In this document: positions 43,111 through 55,695 of the stretch, piece after piece
Layout of the letters: the number at the start of each line of letters is the position of its first letter
How positions within the stretch are numbered: position 1 is the stretch's first letter
Assembly (NCBI GenBank): GCA_017591395.1
Contig: WEDG01003504.1
Span: forward strand, 124,001-188,000
Length of the DNA stretch: 64,000 bases
Reading direction: 5' to 3'
From: Schistocephalus solidus
Lineage: Eukaryota > Platyhelminthes > Cestoda > Diphyllobothriidea > Diphyllobothriidae
Translations under genes and position numbers: made by a program
The notes under the pieces: model-generated
The model's database searches: none
The model's input: only the letters and a program-made list of their open reading frames with translations
What the model was told of the DNA's origin: nothing

Positions 43111-43900
43111 TGTAAATATGATTTCGGACCGTTAGTATCGGCTGAAAATCAATGTTAAAAGGCATGCAGCAATGGATTGACCAAAGAAGTCCTTAAGTTC
43201 AACCAAATCAGTAATAATAAGGAAAAATACCATCAAAAACGGATACTTGGTACAGAAACCTTTAACTGGGAGGGTAGGTATTAAGAAATACTTTTTAAAG
43301 TGCGTCTCTGACTTACGTAGTCATGGTATAATGTGACGGGATGTTTTCCAGACCAAATCAATAGAAGGGAGAAAATTAGTGTGAAGGCAACCAAGAGGAA
43401 AAAGTACACTTTGTAGCTCATCATTGTGGCGATGACCGAAGAAGTGTTCAACTGCAGCGAGAAAGAAAAGACGGAGGTTGAATGATACCGAACATATGTA
43501 TACTACCGATAAGCTAATGCAAAGTAAGAAGCAATAGTGAAGTAGGCGAACCTACTAAAGACCGCATCAAACGATGCCAATTCTTCAACCGACATATTAA
43601 AATCCGTTGGTAGACGCCTTTATCCTAGACTTTTAGTCCCCGGACTTCCCATAGAAACTATTGTCAAGACTGTAATGGTCACAGCGGATTTATAGGAGCT
43701 GTACATTAAGGATCAGGTTAGGCGGGAGGAAAAGAATCAGGAAGAGTTTATGGTTCAGAATGCAGTCATAAATTGATGTTAATATATAGGCCCAAATTGA
43801 TGACAGCGGAAACTGGTATGCACCCCCTTGGCAACAGGCGACCGCAACGCTATATTTCCAGGGTCTGTAACGGTATCGACAGAGTCAAGATAATTGTAAA
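43111..43900. other. No recognised feature
   Basis: A-rich, unassigned. No ORF above 90 codons and no recurring repeat. Confidence 0.4.
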
Positions 43901-43959
43901 GAAGAGGGTCTACCACTATAATTCGAACGTCCCACGTTGTGGGCACAACAACAGCGAGT

Positions 43960-44335
43960 TGCGCGTGAGGCAGACTTGGGTAACACCTACCACACTATCC
44001 TCCCTCGTCCTCCTGCCATCGATAGAAAGATAACGTCAAGACGAATGAAGTTGTTCAAGGGCGCAGTGTCTGGCAACGCTAAGCAGCCCGCTTCCGCGCA
44101 CAACACACTACCTGGTCTATATCTTATGAAATAAGATATCACAGGGGCGACTCAGGTCTTAAATGAGTGAGATTGCCATAAAGTCTGTAATAGGAAGTGA
44201 TCATTGAACTCTGACTTGCGATCCCAAGTAGGACCGAGCTATCTCGCACTTGGCAGTTGGGTGGATTTCTTACTTTCGGTCTCAATCTCTATTGCCTCTT
44301 TTCATGCACCAGTCGACCGGCGTGCGACCACACGC
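43960..44335 (+). repeat. Possible fragments of dispersed repeat family C
   Basis: Short family blocks appear at 43975-44020 (TTGGGTAACACCTACCACAC then CCTCCCTCGTCC) and at 44285-44335 (CTCAATCTCTATTGCCTC then TTTTCATGCACCAGTCG). Identity is low and the intervening bases do not align well. Confidence 0.3.
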
Positions 44336-47099
44336 ACGTATGGCACTAGTTGTGAGCCCGCGCAGACTCAGCACAGTTTATTAAACGCGTACCGTGTGCA
44401 AGCCTGGTCCCTGCAGCGCAAAATTTTGTGGGGGTGAGACTCAATTTGACCAGTACACATACGTGTCTCTTCCCTAACTGCACACGTTCCGGTGTAGGCG
44501 ACAGGGGGTCCCTGGTTTCACCAAAGTCAGCCCGACCAGGGGACCACAATAAACAGGAACCATTACAGTCCAACCGGCTTTTCTCGCCCTTTGACAGCGT
44601 TCGGCTCCACGACTGTCACACCACGTAGTGATGGCTTTGGAGCATGTTTCTAGTGAGTAAATTAAGCGCTGGGTAAGAGCTGGGTGGAACTTACCTTCTT
44701 CGATGTGCTAATGACCTATCCGAGCCTCTTGACTGATAGAGGACGAGAGGGCACAGTGGCTGAAGGGACTTGAAACTTCGACCTAACTGATGGTTAATCC
44801 AAGCATCTACATCCGATGCGTTACCCCTTCATTATAGACGCCGGCCACTGTAATTGCATGACTGTTTGCGAATGATAGGCTATGTTTTGGCACACAATGC
44901 CGCGTAGGCATGCGCGATGCCGGAATGTGCAAGAACGCTGTAGGCAGATGAGGCAAACCCAACGGGCATTAGTCGGCGCTCCTAGCAGTTCTCTCAAATG
45001 TGCCGGAGTTGAATTGCAGCGTTCCGGTCAGGCCTTGTATAATGGCAGTTTAAATGTAATTTTCAACGATTAATACCATGTTTCCCACCATTGGGTGAGC
45101 GAAGAGGCGGTGACCTGCGTGTGATTGAGTTAAAACGTGGACCTGACCCATGCATATTTCCTTTGTCAATGGAGACGCCTAATTTTTTACATGTAAACCC
45201 CCTAAATAGACTTGTATACATTAGTTACTCTATTTTTGGTCGGGGTGGATGTCATGAAAAATTATTGCACTAAGCAGTTTAATTTTCACAGCTGCTGCTC
45301 TACTTCGCATTTGAATTCTCATGTATTTATGGTAAGACGAACTAGACCCTATTCCAAGGTACTCCCTCTAAATATTTTTATCCAAACTGTTCGTACTTTC
45401 TCACCCGACTACACGTGGATGTTTTTTACGACGATGTCAAACTATGCTGACGTACAGAACGTACTACAGCGAGCGAGTGAGTTAGTTGGAACCACCATTT
45501 TATTCATCAACGGGGGGAGACTCAGATAATTTTGCACTACGTGAAGGCCCAGGAAACGTGGACCTTGGGATTAATGGCTTTCACTTTGGAGAATTGAACA
45601 AGTTTAATATGTCGATGAACTTCTGCTGGCAGGACCTTCGTAGACTTGAAACTGTGTATGTGGACAAGTAAGGATATTTTTACGGCGAAAGGGTCCGCGT
45701 CTACGCCGCAATCTTTTGGTCTTTCGTCGTTCCCGAGTGACAAGTACGGTATTTATGGTTAGGTTGTAAGCGAAAGCTCAAGGTGTCTGAAAATGGCTCG
45801 CTGGAACTATCCATCGACTTAGTAAATAAAGCTTCACCTCGAATAGGATATTGTAAACTCATGCGAAAGCATCGCGATGACATCTCATGACATACAGAAA
45901 AACGATTAAGGCGTCTTATGCACGTTCTTTGTCGCCCACCCCATGAGTTAAGTGTAGCTAAGCACCCAGCGGTGTCATCCCAAAACTTGCTTCAATACGG
46001 GGGCAGTACCGCCTATCAAATACCATCGAAAAAGTTGAGTTTTTCAACCTTTTGATGTTCACTCACCTCAGCATGTGGGGGCTGACAACTGTTACTCCTA
46101 GCAGAGTTCTGGTATTTACTTATGCGGTGGACTTGCATAATGAACTTCAAGTACATAAATCTACTGGAGACTTCTGGTTCACATAGATTTAAGATATGAA
46201 AATTATGTTCACTTTACTCAACGCACTTCACTGCAGCAACAATTTCACTATGTTAATTTGGTACAGTGGGAAATTCGTAATTTTCGGTAGAGAGACGTCT
46301 CGACGACTGCACAAAGGTAAAAGCGAGGAGAAACTCACGTACCATTAGACAAATTATTCCTGAATCGCGAAAATGCGGCAAGATAAGCATAGACAACAGC
46401 ATAGAAATTATGCAAAGCAGCAATCCTTTCAATAACCGTCTTTTGACTTAAAGGAACAGTCAATCGAAATAAATTTCAGCTGTACGTCTCAATTAAGTAT
46501 AACATAATGTTAAGTTGAGACCTTAGCGTACCAACACGGAAAGTCAAATGATGGTCCCTAGGCATCATCTTTTAGCGGTTAATAAAAAACAAACACTGTA
46601 AAGCGAGTTTACGTAAGGGTAAAAAAACAGCAAACCATAGAGAGCGCTTTTTAGTTTTGAATCCATTTCACAAAATAATCGGTTCAACTATAACCGCTAG
46701 CTTGGAGTGACATGACTACAACAAATAAAGATTGCGAGAAATAACATACTATGATAATTATAAAACAACCCTAGCCAGTGCGCTACCTCTCCGGTGAGTC
46801 CTTAGCACCGTATGCGGAACTGCTGATGAAGGCGTCCGCGCGATATCACGTGATTGGGTAAATTGGCGCTATGACAGGAAGTGAAGCGCAGTTTTCGAAC
46901 ACTTTCAAGTGCGATAGGATAGCGTCCGTTTATGTTGTCAAGAGGCAGTTCTGCGAAATTCTGCTTAGCCGATACTTCCAGTAACTGAGGGAACTGGAGG
47001 AAGCCACTAAGAAAATAAGTCGAGTAAGCGAGATTTACATAAAAATATTTTTAGACAACGGGTTATTACTTCAAGGAGGGGAGCTCTAACTAATATCCA
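44336..47099. other. No supported gene
   Basis: About 2.7 kb. ORFs at 44346-44573, 45212-45529 and others lack domain signal. The stretch from 46.2 to 47.1 kb is AT-rich without repeats that recur here. Confidence 0.4.
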
Positions 47100-47429
47100 G
47101 TGATATATTTTTATGCTGAAAATTCTATTTATGCCAACCAAAGACGCACTTATATCTTGGCTCCTACGAAAATGTATGATGATTCATATGTGTCTTTTAT
47201 TTATAATGCTAGGCGTCCTGGATGCGACACATTTATCCATGTCGTCCATAGATTAAAGGACGGAATCATGGTAACGTCTTTCGAAATGGACCACAGTCAT
47301 GACTCTATGCCACCCAATAATGTTAACTCGGCTGAAATTTTGAAGCAGCATGACCTGCACGACTTTCGTACGCTTAGTCCCCGCGAAGCTTCTAGGACCC
47401 CTAGTATTTCAAAAATAGTACACTTTTAG
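47100..47429 (+). CDS. FLYWCH/FAR1-like zinc-finger ORF, possible transposase or ZSWIM fragment
   Basis: A 109-codon frame that resembles the N-terminal DNA-binding module of Mutator-like transposases and ZSWIM/FLYWCH proteins. An aromatic-rich strand (YVSFIYNARRPGCD) is followed by FIHVVHRLKDGIMVTSFEMD and an HSHD motif, that is, a Cys followed about 30 residues later by His-x-His. The first zinc Cys of the fold is not obvious, and no transposase core follows before the stop. It could be one exon of a larger gene, a domesticated fragment or a chance likeness. No neighbouring exon was found. Confidence 0.35.
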   Translation: MIYFYAENSIYANQRRTYILAPTKMYDDSYVSFIYNARRPGCDTFIHVVHRLKDGIMVTSFEMDHSHDSMPPNNVNSAEILKQHDLHDFRTLSPREASRTPSISKIVHF

Positions 47430-47534
47430 AACGATCAACCATAAGAGACTAAGGTCCAAGGTACACGAAAAAGCTAGCATTATCGCCTCATGCAGATCGA
47501 ATTTCCGCAAAGACTGCACAAATATGTGGCTTTA

Positions 47535-48130
47535 TTTCAGTTCAGTATATTTCAGTATATTTAAGCGTAATAGGCGTTGCCTTTGAAGACCATATTAATA
47601 AAAAAATTAAACTGCAATATTTCAGTCGATGTAAACGTCATTGAAAAGATGTGAATAACATATTTAAGTAGAAAGAAAATTGTTTTTAACAGTCAAATCT
47701 GGGCACAGTCATCCTGAAGGTTCGATGATTACCTTTGTCAAGTAATAGATATCACCGTTATCTGTATGTATGTGCATAGCTTTTGTATGATGTAGAAGTT
47801 CCTTCATATGTTACTATAAAGTATTGCAAAACATATTTATATAGAAGAAAAAGGTTTTCTAAAAGTGAGATCTAGGCCCAGTCAACCACAATTATCTCCA
47901 TGTACATGCACAACTTTGTTATGAGGTTGCATTGTCTTCCTCTAAGAATGAACGGTAGTTGTCAAGCGAGTATAAATGCAGTTTATGTTTGTATGTATCT
48001 GTCGTGCCCGCCCACATGACATCATCTGGGAGTCCGTACCAGGTACCGACAATTTCCTGCCAAAAGAAATGGCGGCGAACATCCAGGTGGGATAAGGCTC
48101 ATCGAAGATATTCCAATTAAAATAAAGATG
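47535..48130 (-). pseudogene. LINE-H 3' end, copy 2 (partial)
   Basis: Bases 47938-48110 parallel 48270-48450 (AGAATGAACGGTA, ATAAA.GCAGTTTATGTTTG, GTC.GCCCGCCC, TCTGGGAGTCCGT.CCAGG). On the minus strand this is the C-terminal end of a CR1-like RT followed by a 3' UTR ending near the CAGTATATTT motifs at 47538. More decayed than its neighbour. Confidence 0.6.
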
Positions 48131-48149
48131 TTACCATAAAGGAGTCAGT

Positions 48150-48855
48150 AACATAGTCACATAGATAGAAAATAGATTTTAACACTGAAGTCTAAACACG
48201 TTCATCCTGAAGGATCTTCGAGTACCTATATCCCCGTTATCTGTAGGTATGTTCGAAGCTTTTGTGTGATGTAGCAGTGCCTTCCTGGAAGAATGAACGG
48301 TATTTTTCAAGCAAATATAAATACAGTTTATGTTTGAATGTGTTTGTCGTGTCCGCCCGTATGACGTCCTCTGGGAGTCCGTTCCAGGCACTGACAACTC
48401 GCTGCGAAAATGAGTGGTGATGAACATCGAGGTGCGATAAGGTTCCTTGAAGTTTCAGATAATTCCCACGCAGGTTAGTTTGTCGTGGCAAATGAAAAAA
48501 TGTCTTCGAAGTGTAGAGCACAGTACTGATTCCTTACAGGCCGGTATGTCTGTTTGAGATCGCCTCGAATCTGCCTGTACTCAAGAGGGAAAAGTTTAAG
48601 AGCGTCAAGTCTGCATTTGTATAATAAACACTTTAGACCCTTCACGACATTTTCAGTGCCCTGCTTTGAACCCGTTCCAGAAGTTTGTAATTGTTTTCAG
48701 CCACGGTCGCCACGCCTTAAATCCATATTCCAGATGTGAACGAGAAAACGTCCCGTATATTTTTCGAAATATGTCCTTATCGATGTCTTCGTAAATTCTT
48801 TTAATGGCCTACAGGACATTTGACGCCTTTTTGACCACACTAACACATTGAGCGG
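48150..48855 (-). pseudogene. LINE-H 3' portion: RT C-terminus
   Basis: Minus-strand pieces include FRKIYGTFSRSHLEYGFKAW (48.75 kb), LFPLEYRQIRGDLKQTYR (48.57 kb) and LDVHHHSFSQRVVSAWNGLP with TFKHKLYLYL (48.4-48.3 kb). These match in order the plus-strand LINE-I at 61340-61770. 5'-truncated, with shifts between pieces. It abuts LINE-F head to head at about 48855. Confidence 0.75.
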
Positions 48856-48869
48856 AGGGTTGAGGGAAG

Positions 48870-50035
48870 ACAAGATGGTGATTCCCAAGTCCTTCCCAAG
48901 CCTTCAAGCCTTCGCTCAGTGGTGTTGCACATGGCGCCTTTCGCTCTCTTGGCACAAATGCTCCGTTATGGTTAGTTGTGACAACCATCAGCCTCATCTA
49001 AGCATAGACGGTCATGACTTAAATGTGCCCGGGTTTATAACGGATCTGGGCATATCATATTCTAGTAGTCTTAATCTGTCAGAGCACTGCGCCCTGATTG
49101 TCTCTAAAGCACGCCAAACCACTGGGTTTATTCTCAGAAATTTTAAAACCCTCAATATTAGGACCAGCCTTTATAAAATGTATGTCAGACCTAGTCTGGA
49201 ATACTGCTCGTTTCTATTTAGCCTTCTGCACGCGAGTGAACGGAGGAAGATAGAATCAGTCCAGCACTTCTTTACTAAAAGAGTTTTTACTTCAGAGCAC
49301 AGAAACCTGTCCTACCAACAACGCTGTGAGCTTACAAGCCTAGACCCGTTGTGGCTTCGTAGATTACAGAAGGGACTATTTTTACTGTTCAAACTTTTAA
49401 ACGGTTTTACCTTTAACCCCCTTACATCCCTGAGGCAGCTCGACCACTGTCGGCGCACCAATCATAGAGATGTATTCTTATTTCTTCCTTTGGCACGCAC
49501 CGTTAAATACCGTCAGTTTTTTTCGGTAAATGCTATAGCGATCTGGAATAAACTACCCAGAAGTATTAAAATTCAGCAAAACTATCCTTTGTTTACGAGA
49601 ACTGTCACTAGTTTTCTACATTCAGGACACCATCCGCGAATTTTTGGGTGCTGATTCTCTGGAAGCTCTTTTCCGTTCTGATGGCGTCCACGGACTCTGA
49701 ATCCTATGCCGGACTTCATGCTGAAGGCAATATTGCTGGCTCTGCAGTCCGTAATCGGGTTATTCCTCAGTCTACAGCTAGCAGCCGCTCGCTGGCATAC
49801 TTGCTGCTTGTACAGAAGACCAGATCCACAACACCAAAAGGAGAAGTACTACACTGTGCACCTGTGTCAACCCTTCCCTGTCCTAAACTTTAATCTGTTC
49901 AACAAGCTGCAGTTTTTTCTCCTGAAAATACCTTAAAGAACGATCAGGAGTTTTTTTCACTGTCAGCTGGACCCCTTACTGTATATATCCCTTTTGACCT
50001 TGCCTGTAAACTGGCAATAAATAAAATAATAATGA
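48870..50035 (+). pseudogene. LINE-F, 5'-truncated copy
   Basis: Encodes the C-terminal RT region in one long frame (to 49654): FAQWCCTWRLSLSWHKCSVM, NVPGFITDLGISYSSSLNLS, SKARQTTGF, YVRPSLEYCSF and FFSVNAIAIWNKLPRSIKI. It is closely similar to 56850-57640 and shares the 3' UTR through GACCTTGCCTGTAAACTGGC and an AATAAA-type tail. The 5' truncation point near 48890 is typical of LINE insertion. The ATG of this frame lies upstream of the LINE homology. Confidence 0.85.
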
Positions 50036-50044
50036 TAATACATT

Positions 50045-50310
50045 TGACAGGCACCTTCCGTCAAGGAATTATTGATGGGATTCACCCATCGCGATCGCCT
50101 GATTCATTGTGAGCCGCAGTGTGACATATTTCTCAAAGTTGATCTTCATCTGCCATCGATCAGACCATTCAGATAGGTGGTTGAGCCCTTCTTGTAAAGT
50201 CTGTTTATCAATACTCCATTGGATTAGTTACCATATCTTTATGACGTCTGCAAACAAGACTCCTGTGCTGTTCAATCCATTCATACAATCATTACCATAG
50301 ATTAAGAAAA
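50045..50310 (-). pseudogene. LINE-I fragment (RT motif C region)
   Basis: On the minus strand reads GNDCMNGLNSTGVLFADVIK, then LQEGLNHLSEWSDRWQMKIN. This matches FADDVKLW and LQENLSHLSSWSACWLLHFN of the plus-strand LINE-I at 60960-61110. The second Asp of the FADD box is lost. Confidence 0.65.
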
Positions 50311-50329
50311 CTTAAAGTTTCATCTAAAA

Positions 50330-52835
50330 GCTCTTTGTCAGTTCGCTTAAGGATCGCACAAATATTTGAGTTGGCATCGAAAATTAGGCTCGCGTGAGAT
50401 AAGCATAGGGAGTTTGGGCACTAAATGATGCCAATTCATCCAAATCTGTTGCTCAAATCTTCCATGTTCGGTCATCGGCTAAGCGTCTGAATGTAACTCC
50501 GCCCTTAGTCGACTGCAACAAAAAATTATTAAAAGAGGATTGGGGCAAAGCAGAATTGTTAAATTCGTTTTTGCCAACCATTTTACCACTGAAACTAGCC
50601 CCACGCCTACAATTCCTCCGCTTTCAAATTCACCTTCACTTTTGACAACCATTTATTTCTCACCTTCACGTTTTCAAAAAAAATAGCTCACCTTAAAAAT
50701 TTACATTCGGTTGAAACTGAAAACATTCCAAACTAACTTATTAAACAGTTAAGGGATTTTCCACCTTTACTAAGCAATTTATTCTCAGTATTTCTCGAAA
50801 ATGGTTTCTTCCCCAATTATTGGAAAACTTCTATTATAATACCAGTTTTTAAATCTGGTTCCCGCTCTGACATTCATAACAATCGCGGTGTTAATAAAAC
50901 GCCCTCTCTTGCTAAACTCTTCGAAAAATTAATTGCAAAACAAATCACGGATTTTTGCATAAGATATCAAATTATAAACTTTTCGCAACATGGCCTCTTA
51001 CCGGACCGCTCTTGTGAAACCTTCCAAATGTCTTTTCTAAACCTACTAACCTGTCTTCCTAATGATCATCTATCTGTAGTAGTTATCTATTTTTTTATCT
51101 TGGTAAGGCATTCGATAAAGTGCCTCATAGATGACTTCTAGCTAAACTTGAAGCTGTAGGATTTGGTTTTCCCTTACTCACTTAATTAGATCATACCTAT
51201 ATGATCGAAAACAAAATGTTTTACTGCGGTCCTCATACTCAAGTGCTACCCCGATGGTAAGTGGTGTCCTTCAAGGTACCGTATTAGGTCCTTTGTTGCT
51301 CTTACTATATATAAATGATATTTCATCGATAGGTAATCATTCTTGATCTTTTATTTATGCTGATTACCTCAAATGCGTGCATTCCTTCTCTAACTCTACG
51401 ACCGAACGATGCCTAGAACAAATTTATTCAGACTTAGACGCTCTTTCGGCCTGGAGCTTCACATGGCTAATGGAGTTCTCAACTTCTAAGTGTCACTACA
51501 TGCGTTTTTGGCCTGTAAAGATGCCGCAACCTCTTATTTTTGAAGTTCGCCCTATCATTGAATGTTCCTTCATCAATAAATTAGATCTTTAGCCTCCTGC
51601 CGATAGAATTACGGCCAAAGCTGCTCAGATTTGCGATTTTTTTCTTATAATTTCTACCTTCCTGAAATTAAATTAAAAATTTATCGTATGTTTGTACTTC
51701 CCATTCTTGAATTTTGCTGTCCTTTCTTTGGTTTAATGAGTGAATCTAACCTTTCAAAATTCGAAAATGTCCAGAAATTTCACAAGAAAACTCCGATTTC
51801 CGACTCTTTCAACTACTTCCTACTCAACAAGATTCCAGCTGACAAAGCTAAAATTTATTTTGGTCAGGAGACTCGAAGCAGGCTTTTGCCTCCTTTTCCA
51901 ACTAAATAATAGCTCAATTCTCACCAAGCTCTCTGTCATTGCCCCGGTTAGTCTTCCTTATTACCTAAGGAATTCTGCACTAATTATACCTGCCCCTGCA
52001 TCCTCCATGTGTAAACGCTCTCTCTTCTTTGCCTCCAAGTTAAAGCTTTTTTTGGAAAACTTGCCAATTGAAATCAGGTTGTAAACTAGTCTATCTGCAT
52101 TCAAGCAAATACTGCACATTTATCTTAACACTAATTCTATTAACTTTTAATTTTCATCATCTTTTCCTAGAAGCTTTCCCCATGACTCGGAGAAAGGACC
52201 ATCGGGAATTTAAGTGACCCTCCTGAAACTATATTTTCGCTATCTCAAGTCGCCCATGAACTATGATGTCTCCTTATATCACCAGATATCCTAACGATGA
52301 AGTCATTCGGACGTACAAATTCGATGGTACACAGTCTAAAGTGCTGCTGTTTCTTTATATAATTACCACCATCATAATTCAATTCTGGATTCTAAGATGC
52401 TGAGTACTTAAGTTCATTGACGTATTTTCGTGAGATTTTGTTTCATACGCCTAAGTGATCAAGAACGAATCACCTCGACGTTTCATTATCTCATTCTGAA
52501 ATGCTACTGCAGTATTACCCTACTCTACCACCTGACCTTATTTTCCTAAGCAGTTTTTTTCTCCTTCCTTCTATTTAACAATGAAGGCCTATTGAACTCT
52601 GCCTCCATTTTAAGGTAGGAGTTTTTCTTTCACCGCCTATTTTTTCTAGTTCACCATTAATTTCATACATCGCTAACTGTTGACCTAGCAGCACAATTTC
52701 TGTCTACATTATTTAGTATTTGTACATTTTATATGCACACATTGTCATAACTTTATTTCGTTACTTATGTTTGTTTCGACAGTGCCTTGCCATTGCTTAC
52801 CAAATATAAATTCTAAATAAATAAATAAATATAAT
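50330..52835 (+). pseudogene. LINE-E, degraded copy with 3' tail
   Basis: Translated pieces in order: KAELLNSFFANHFTTETSP, IKQLRDFPPLLSNLFSVFLE, PNYWKTSIIIPVFKSG, FEKLIAKQITDFC, LPNDHLSVVVIYF (RT motif A, Asp lost), FVLPILEFCCPFFGLM, and a C-terminal SLFFASKLKLFLENLPIEI. The YADD region reads IYADYLKC, so it is catalytically dead. An AT-rich 3' region ends in an AAATA array at 52805-52835. The opposite-strand copy at 58669-60060 shares the 5' two thirds. Confidence 0.8.
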
Positions 52836-53139
52836 CTGTAAACCTTTCAAATCGTCTGGAGAAGACGACATTAATAACGAGGAGAATTTAGGCTCGTCAG
52901 TTTGGACCGGAGACCGCTCTCTGACACTTCCCCCAGCCATCGCCATTCCTTCTCCTACGGACCTCCCAAAGATCTCCGCAGGACAGCCAATCCCCACCAA
53001 AGGATCCTTGCAGGACCAAGCCCCAATAGAATACCAATTTCAAGTTACAAATAATCCCTAAACTCTTCGCCTTGCCAACTGTCTTGTTCTTACTTGGGTG
53101 TCAATAATTTGGATTCGTTGAGTATCTACTACGGGCCCA
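52836..53139. other. No recognised feature
   Basis: Short unassigned spacer between the LINE-E tail and family D. Confidence 0.4.
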
Positions 53140-53375
53140 TTACAGAAACACATACCAGAACGATGCGCTTGGAGACACTCACATCTGATTGGCTGTAAAA
53201 GACAATCGAATTGCCCGCGATTGACACTATCCCTGTGGAAGGAGCACTGAAATATCCATAAGTGACAGACTATTCTTGACCCAAAAAATGCTTAACAGGA
53301 AACATTAATTATTAGAATGTATGGTTATTTATTTTCATTGTATGCTATTACTATGCATTTGAAAACAGTTTTTTA
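53140..53375 (+). repeat. Dispersed repeat family D, copy 2
   Basis: Same block order as 14186-14430, same orientation, about 75-80% identical by eye. Bounded on the left by unrelated sequence and on the right by an A/T-rich run. Confidence 0.7.
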
Positions 53376-54189
53376 CTTAAAACAAACTCATCTTTTCACA
53401 CACTGTTAACCAAGCCTAAAACCAAAACAATGATAATATGGCTGCAGAAAGAATTAGCTTGTTTGTTGGCATGGATTTCTTTAATCCGTCTTAGTGTGGA
53501 TAAATAACTAACACAGGGTTCGTTGAGGTGTTTGTTTGCTATTGTAAGTCATTTAGAGAGAAAATGTTGTATCCTTGTCTTTTTACGCGTGAAGCGTTCT
53601 TCAACTAGGGTATCTCTAATACTGTTCAGGTTACAGTACAGAAGGGTAATCGCTTCTGTGGGGGGATGTTTTTAGAAGTTATGGACTCCAGTCTAGTGAG
53701 CTGATAGAGCTTTTTATTGAGTCCTGGTCAAGTTTTCGAGGATTTATGTATATTTGTATATTTTGAAGGGTTACAGACATTGCCATTGATGACCCTGTTA
53801 ATGTAAAGTTATCATTGCATGTGTACAGTCAATATAAAAACATGATGTTAATTTAAAATGTTTGAGTCAAAGCATAAGAGGCGCGTCGTTTGAAATTGGT
53901 TTCGAATTTCAAGTACCTCGAGCCTTCAAGTTTTTAATCTCTACCTCAGTTTAGAAGACATGGTGCTGGAAAATTATTAAAGAATTGTCTTTATATTCCC
54001 CTGAGTTTGTAAATTGCGACTTGGACCCACAATCTTCGCTGCTATCTGAAACTCACGCCGGCTGTGTGCTCCCTGCATCTGCTTGCAATCGCGGAAGGGG
54101 CTCAAACCAAAGGCTGAGTCCTTATATTTTCATATTCTTATTGTTGAATATCCTAACTGACTCTCTGTTAATTTTGTAGCAATTAGAAC
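53376..54189. other. Possible 5' UTR of LINE-F
   Basis: No repeat match in the window and no domain. It precedes the LINE-F ORF1-like frame, so part of it may be the LINE 5' region; the element start could not be placed. Confidence 0.3.
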
Positions 54190-54561
54190 ATGCAAAACTC
54201 AAGTTCCTTAAGTTTATTGTCACAAAAAATTTGTCCACGACCTATTTTTGAATCTGCACCACGAAGTTGTATGGGACCGTCTATCGGCGCCTCTACCCAC
54301 TCGGCCATATTGGCAGGGGATCTTGTTAAGCAAGTTAATGGACAAGCAGAAAACAATTTTAACTATCGTTATTCTGCTATTTGTTCACCTCCCGCTAAAC
54401 TGGGTAAAAGTTCAGTAAGTTTAACTAATGTTGCTTACGAAGACGAAACATGTATGGGGTGTTTCAGCCTCCAGCAGAAATTCTCAGGGATGGAGCAGGA
54501 AATAAGCAATCTTAGACAAGAAATAGATAACTTAAAAAAATCGATATGCTGGACCCGGTAA
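54190..54561 (+). pseudogene. LINE-F ORF1-like protein, N-terminal part
   Basis: 123 codons ending in a stop. The C-terminal 45 residues have YEDETCMGC followed by a heptad-type coiled coil (LQQKFSGMEQEISNLRQEID). The same pair of motifs occurs at 61976-62105. It is likely the nucleic-acid chaperone/RNA-binding ORF1 of the LINE, cut short here by a nonsense or frameshift change. The frame seems to resume after 54561. Confidence 0.6.
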
Positions 54562-54775
54562 ACCAGAGGAATTTTCGCTACTTTCGAAGGGAGCCCTATC
54601 TAGTCCTTGCGCCACTCCACCAGTACTTAGTTCGGGTAGCATCAGCACTAATCTGGCTGTACCACCTATCGCTACATCACTGGTAGACGTTGCACCAACA
54701 TGCGATGTTGAAGAGGTTGGCGAGTTTGTAAAGCCAGAGAAGAAAAGGTCTAAGAAGAACAGGTCGTGGAGAGAT

Positions 54776-55556
54776 TTGGCTCCAGCCTGCCAAACACCCG
54801 GTTCATCTGGACCTATCAGGCAAAGTGAACTGGTTACCAGTACTCACTCAGATGAAAGATCTGAGTTACAAACAGGCCCTAGATTGAGTCGAAAACTCCA
54901 GACTCTGGTTTTCATCATCCGCCCCGACATTTTAATAGTTACAGAGACATGGGCAACACCCTGTCTATCCGACTCCGAACTATCTATTCTAGGCTACGCT
55001 TACATTCGGAATGATCGACACGAGGGCCGTGGCGGAGGAAGCTGTATCTATGTTAGGCAACCAAATACATTTCTTCCGTTGGACTATCACCAATTTACCA
55101 CGGTAGAAGAGAGCTGTTGGCTCTGAGTAGTTCTAAAAGATAACAACTCTTTTACCCGTTGGTAGTGTCTATCGCCCACCCAATGCCAGCAAGGATTACG
55201 ATCTTTGTCTCTCGCAGGCATTTCACGCTGCAGCTGACTTAAATCTGAAGTACTGCTTGATTGCAGGTGACTTCAATCTTCCTGAAATTCTCATGTTTCC
55301 AACTTCCGGTCCTGCAAAGTTCGAAGACCTACTTGAGGCCATAGATATAGGCATGTGGGACCAGGTAGTTGATTTTCCCACCCGAGGATCAAACATACTT
55401 GATCTTATTTTTTGTAGAGGTTGTCAGCCATTGTCAGTGTCACCTTTAGATCCACTTGGAAATTCTGATCATACTATAGTTCTTTCTACACTAGAACTAG
55501 AGGTTGCTGAAACGCTTTCCAAAAATATAGCTTTTTCCGTGATTTCAGATCAGTAA
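54776..55556 (+). pseudogene. LINE-F endonuclease (broken)
   Basis: Motifs in order over two frames: IIRPDILIVTETWAT (catalytic Glu), GRGGGSCIYVR, AGDFNLPEI, TRGSNILDLIF and GNSDHTIVLSTLEL (catalytic Asp-His). The frame breaks between about 55126 and 55190. APE-type nuclease of a CR1-like LINE. Confidence 0.8.
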
Positions 55557-55695
55557 ATATGAGAGAATTGCTAACACACCTAAATTCCCATGACTGGACT
55601 AGCTTCTTTGTATGTTTGGATGTGAATTTTTGTACTGATAATTTTTAAAAAGTTCTAGGTCCACTGATTTCTCGTTTTGTTCCCCGTAAGAAATA

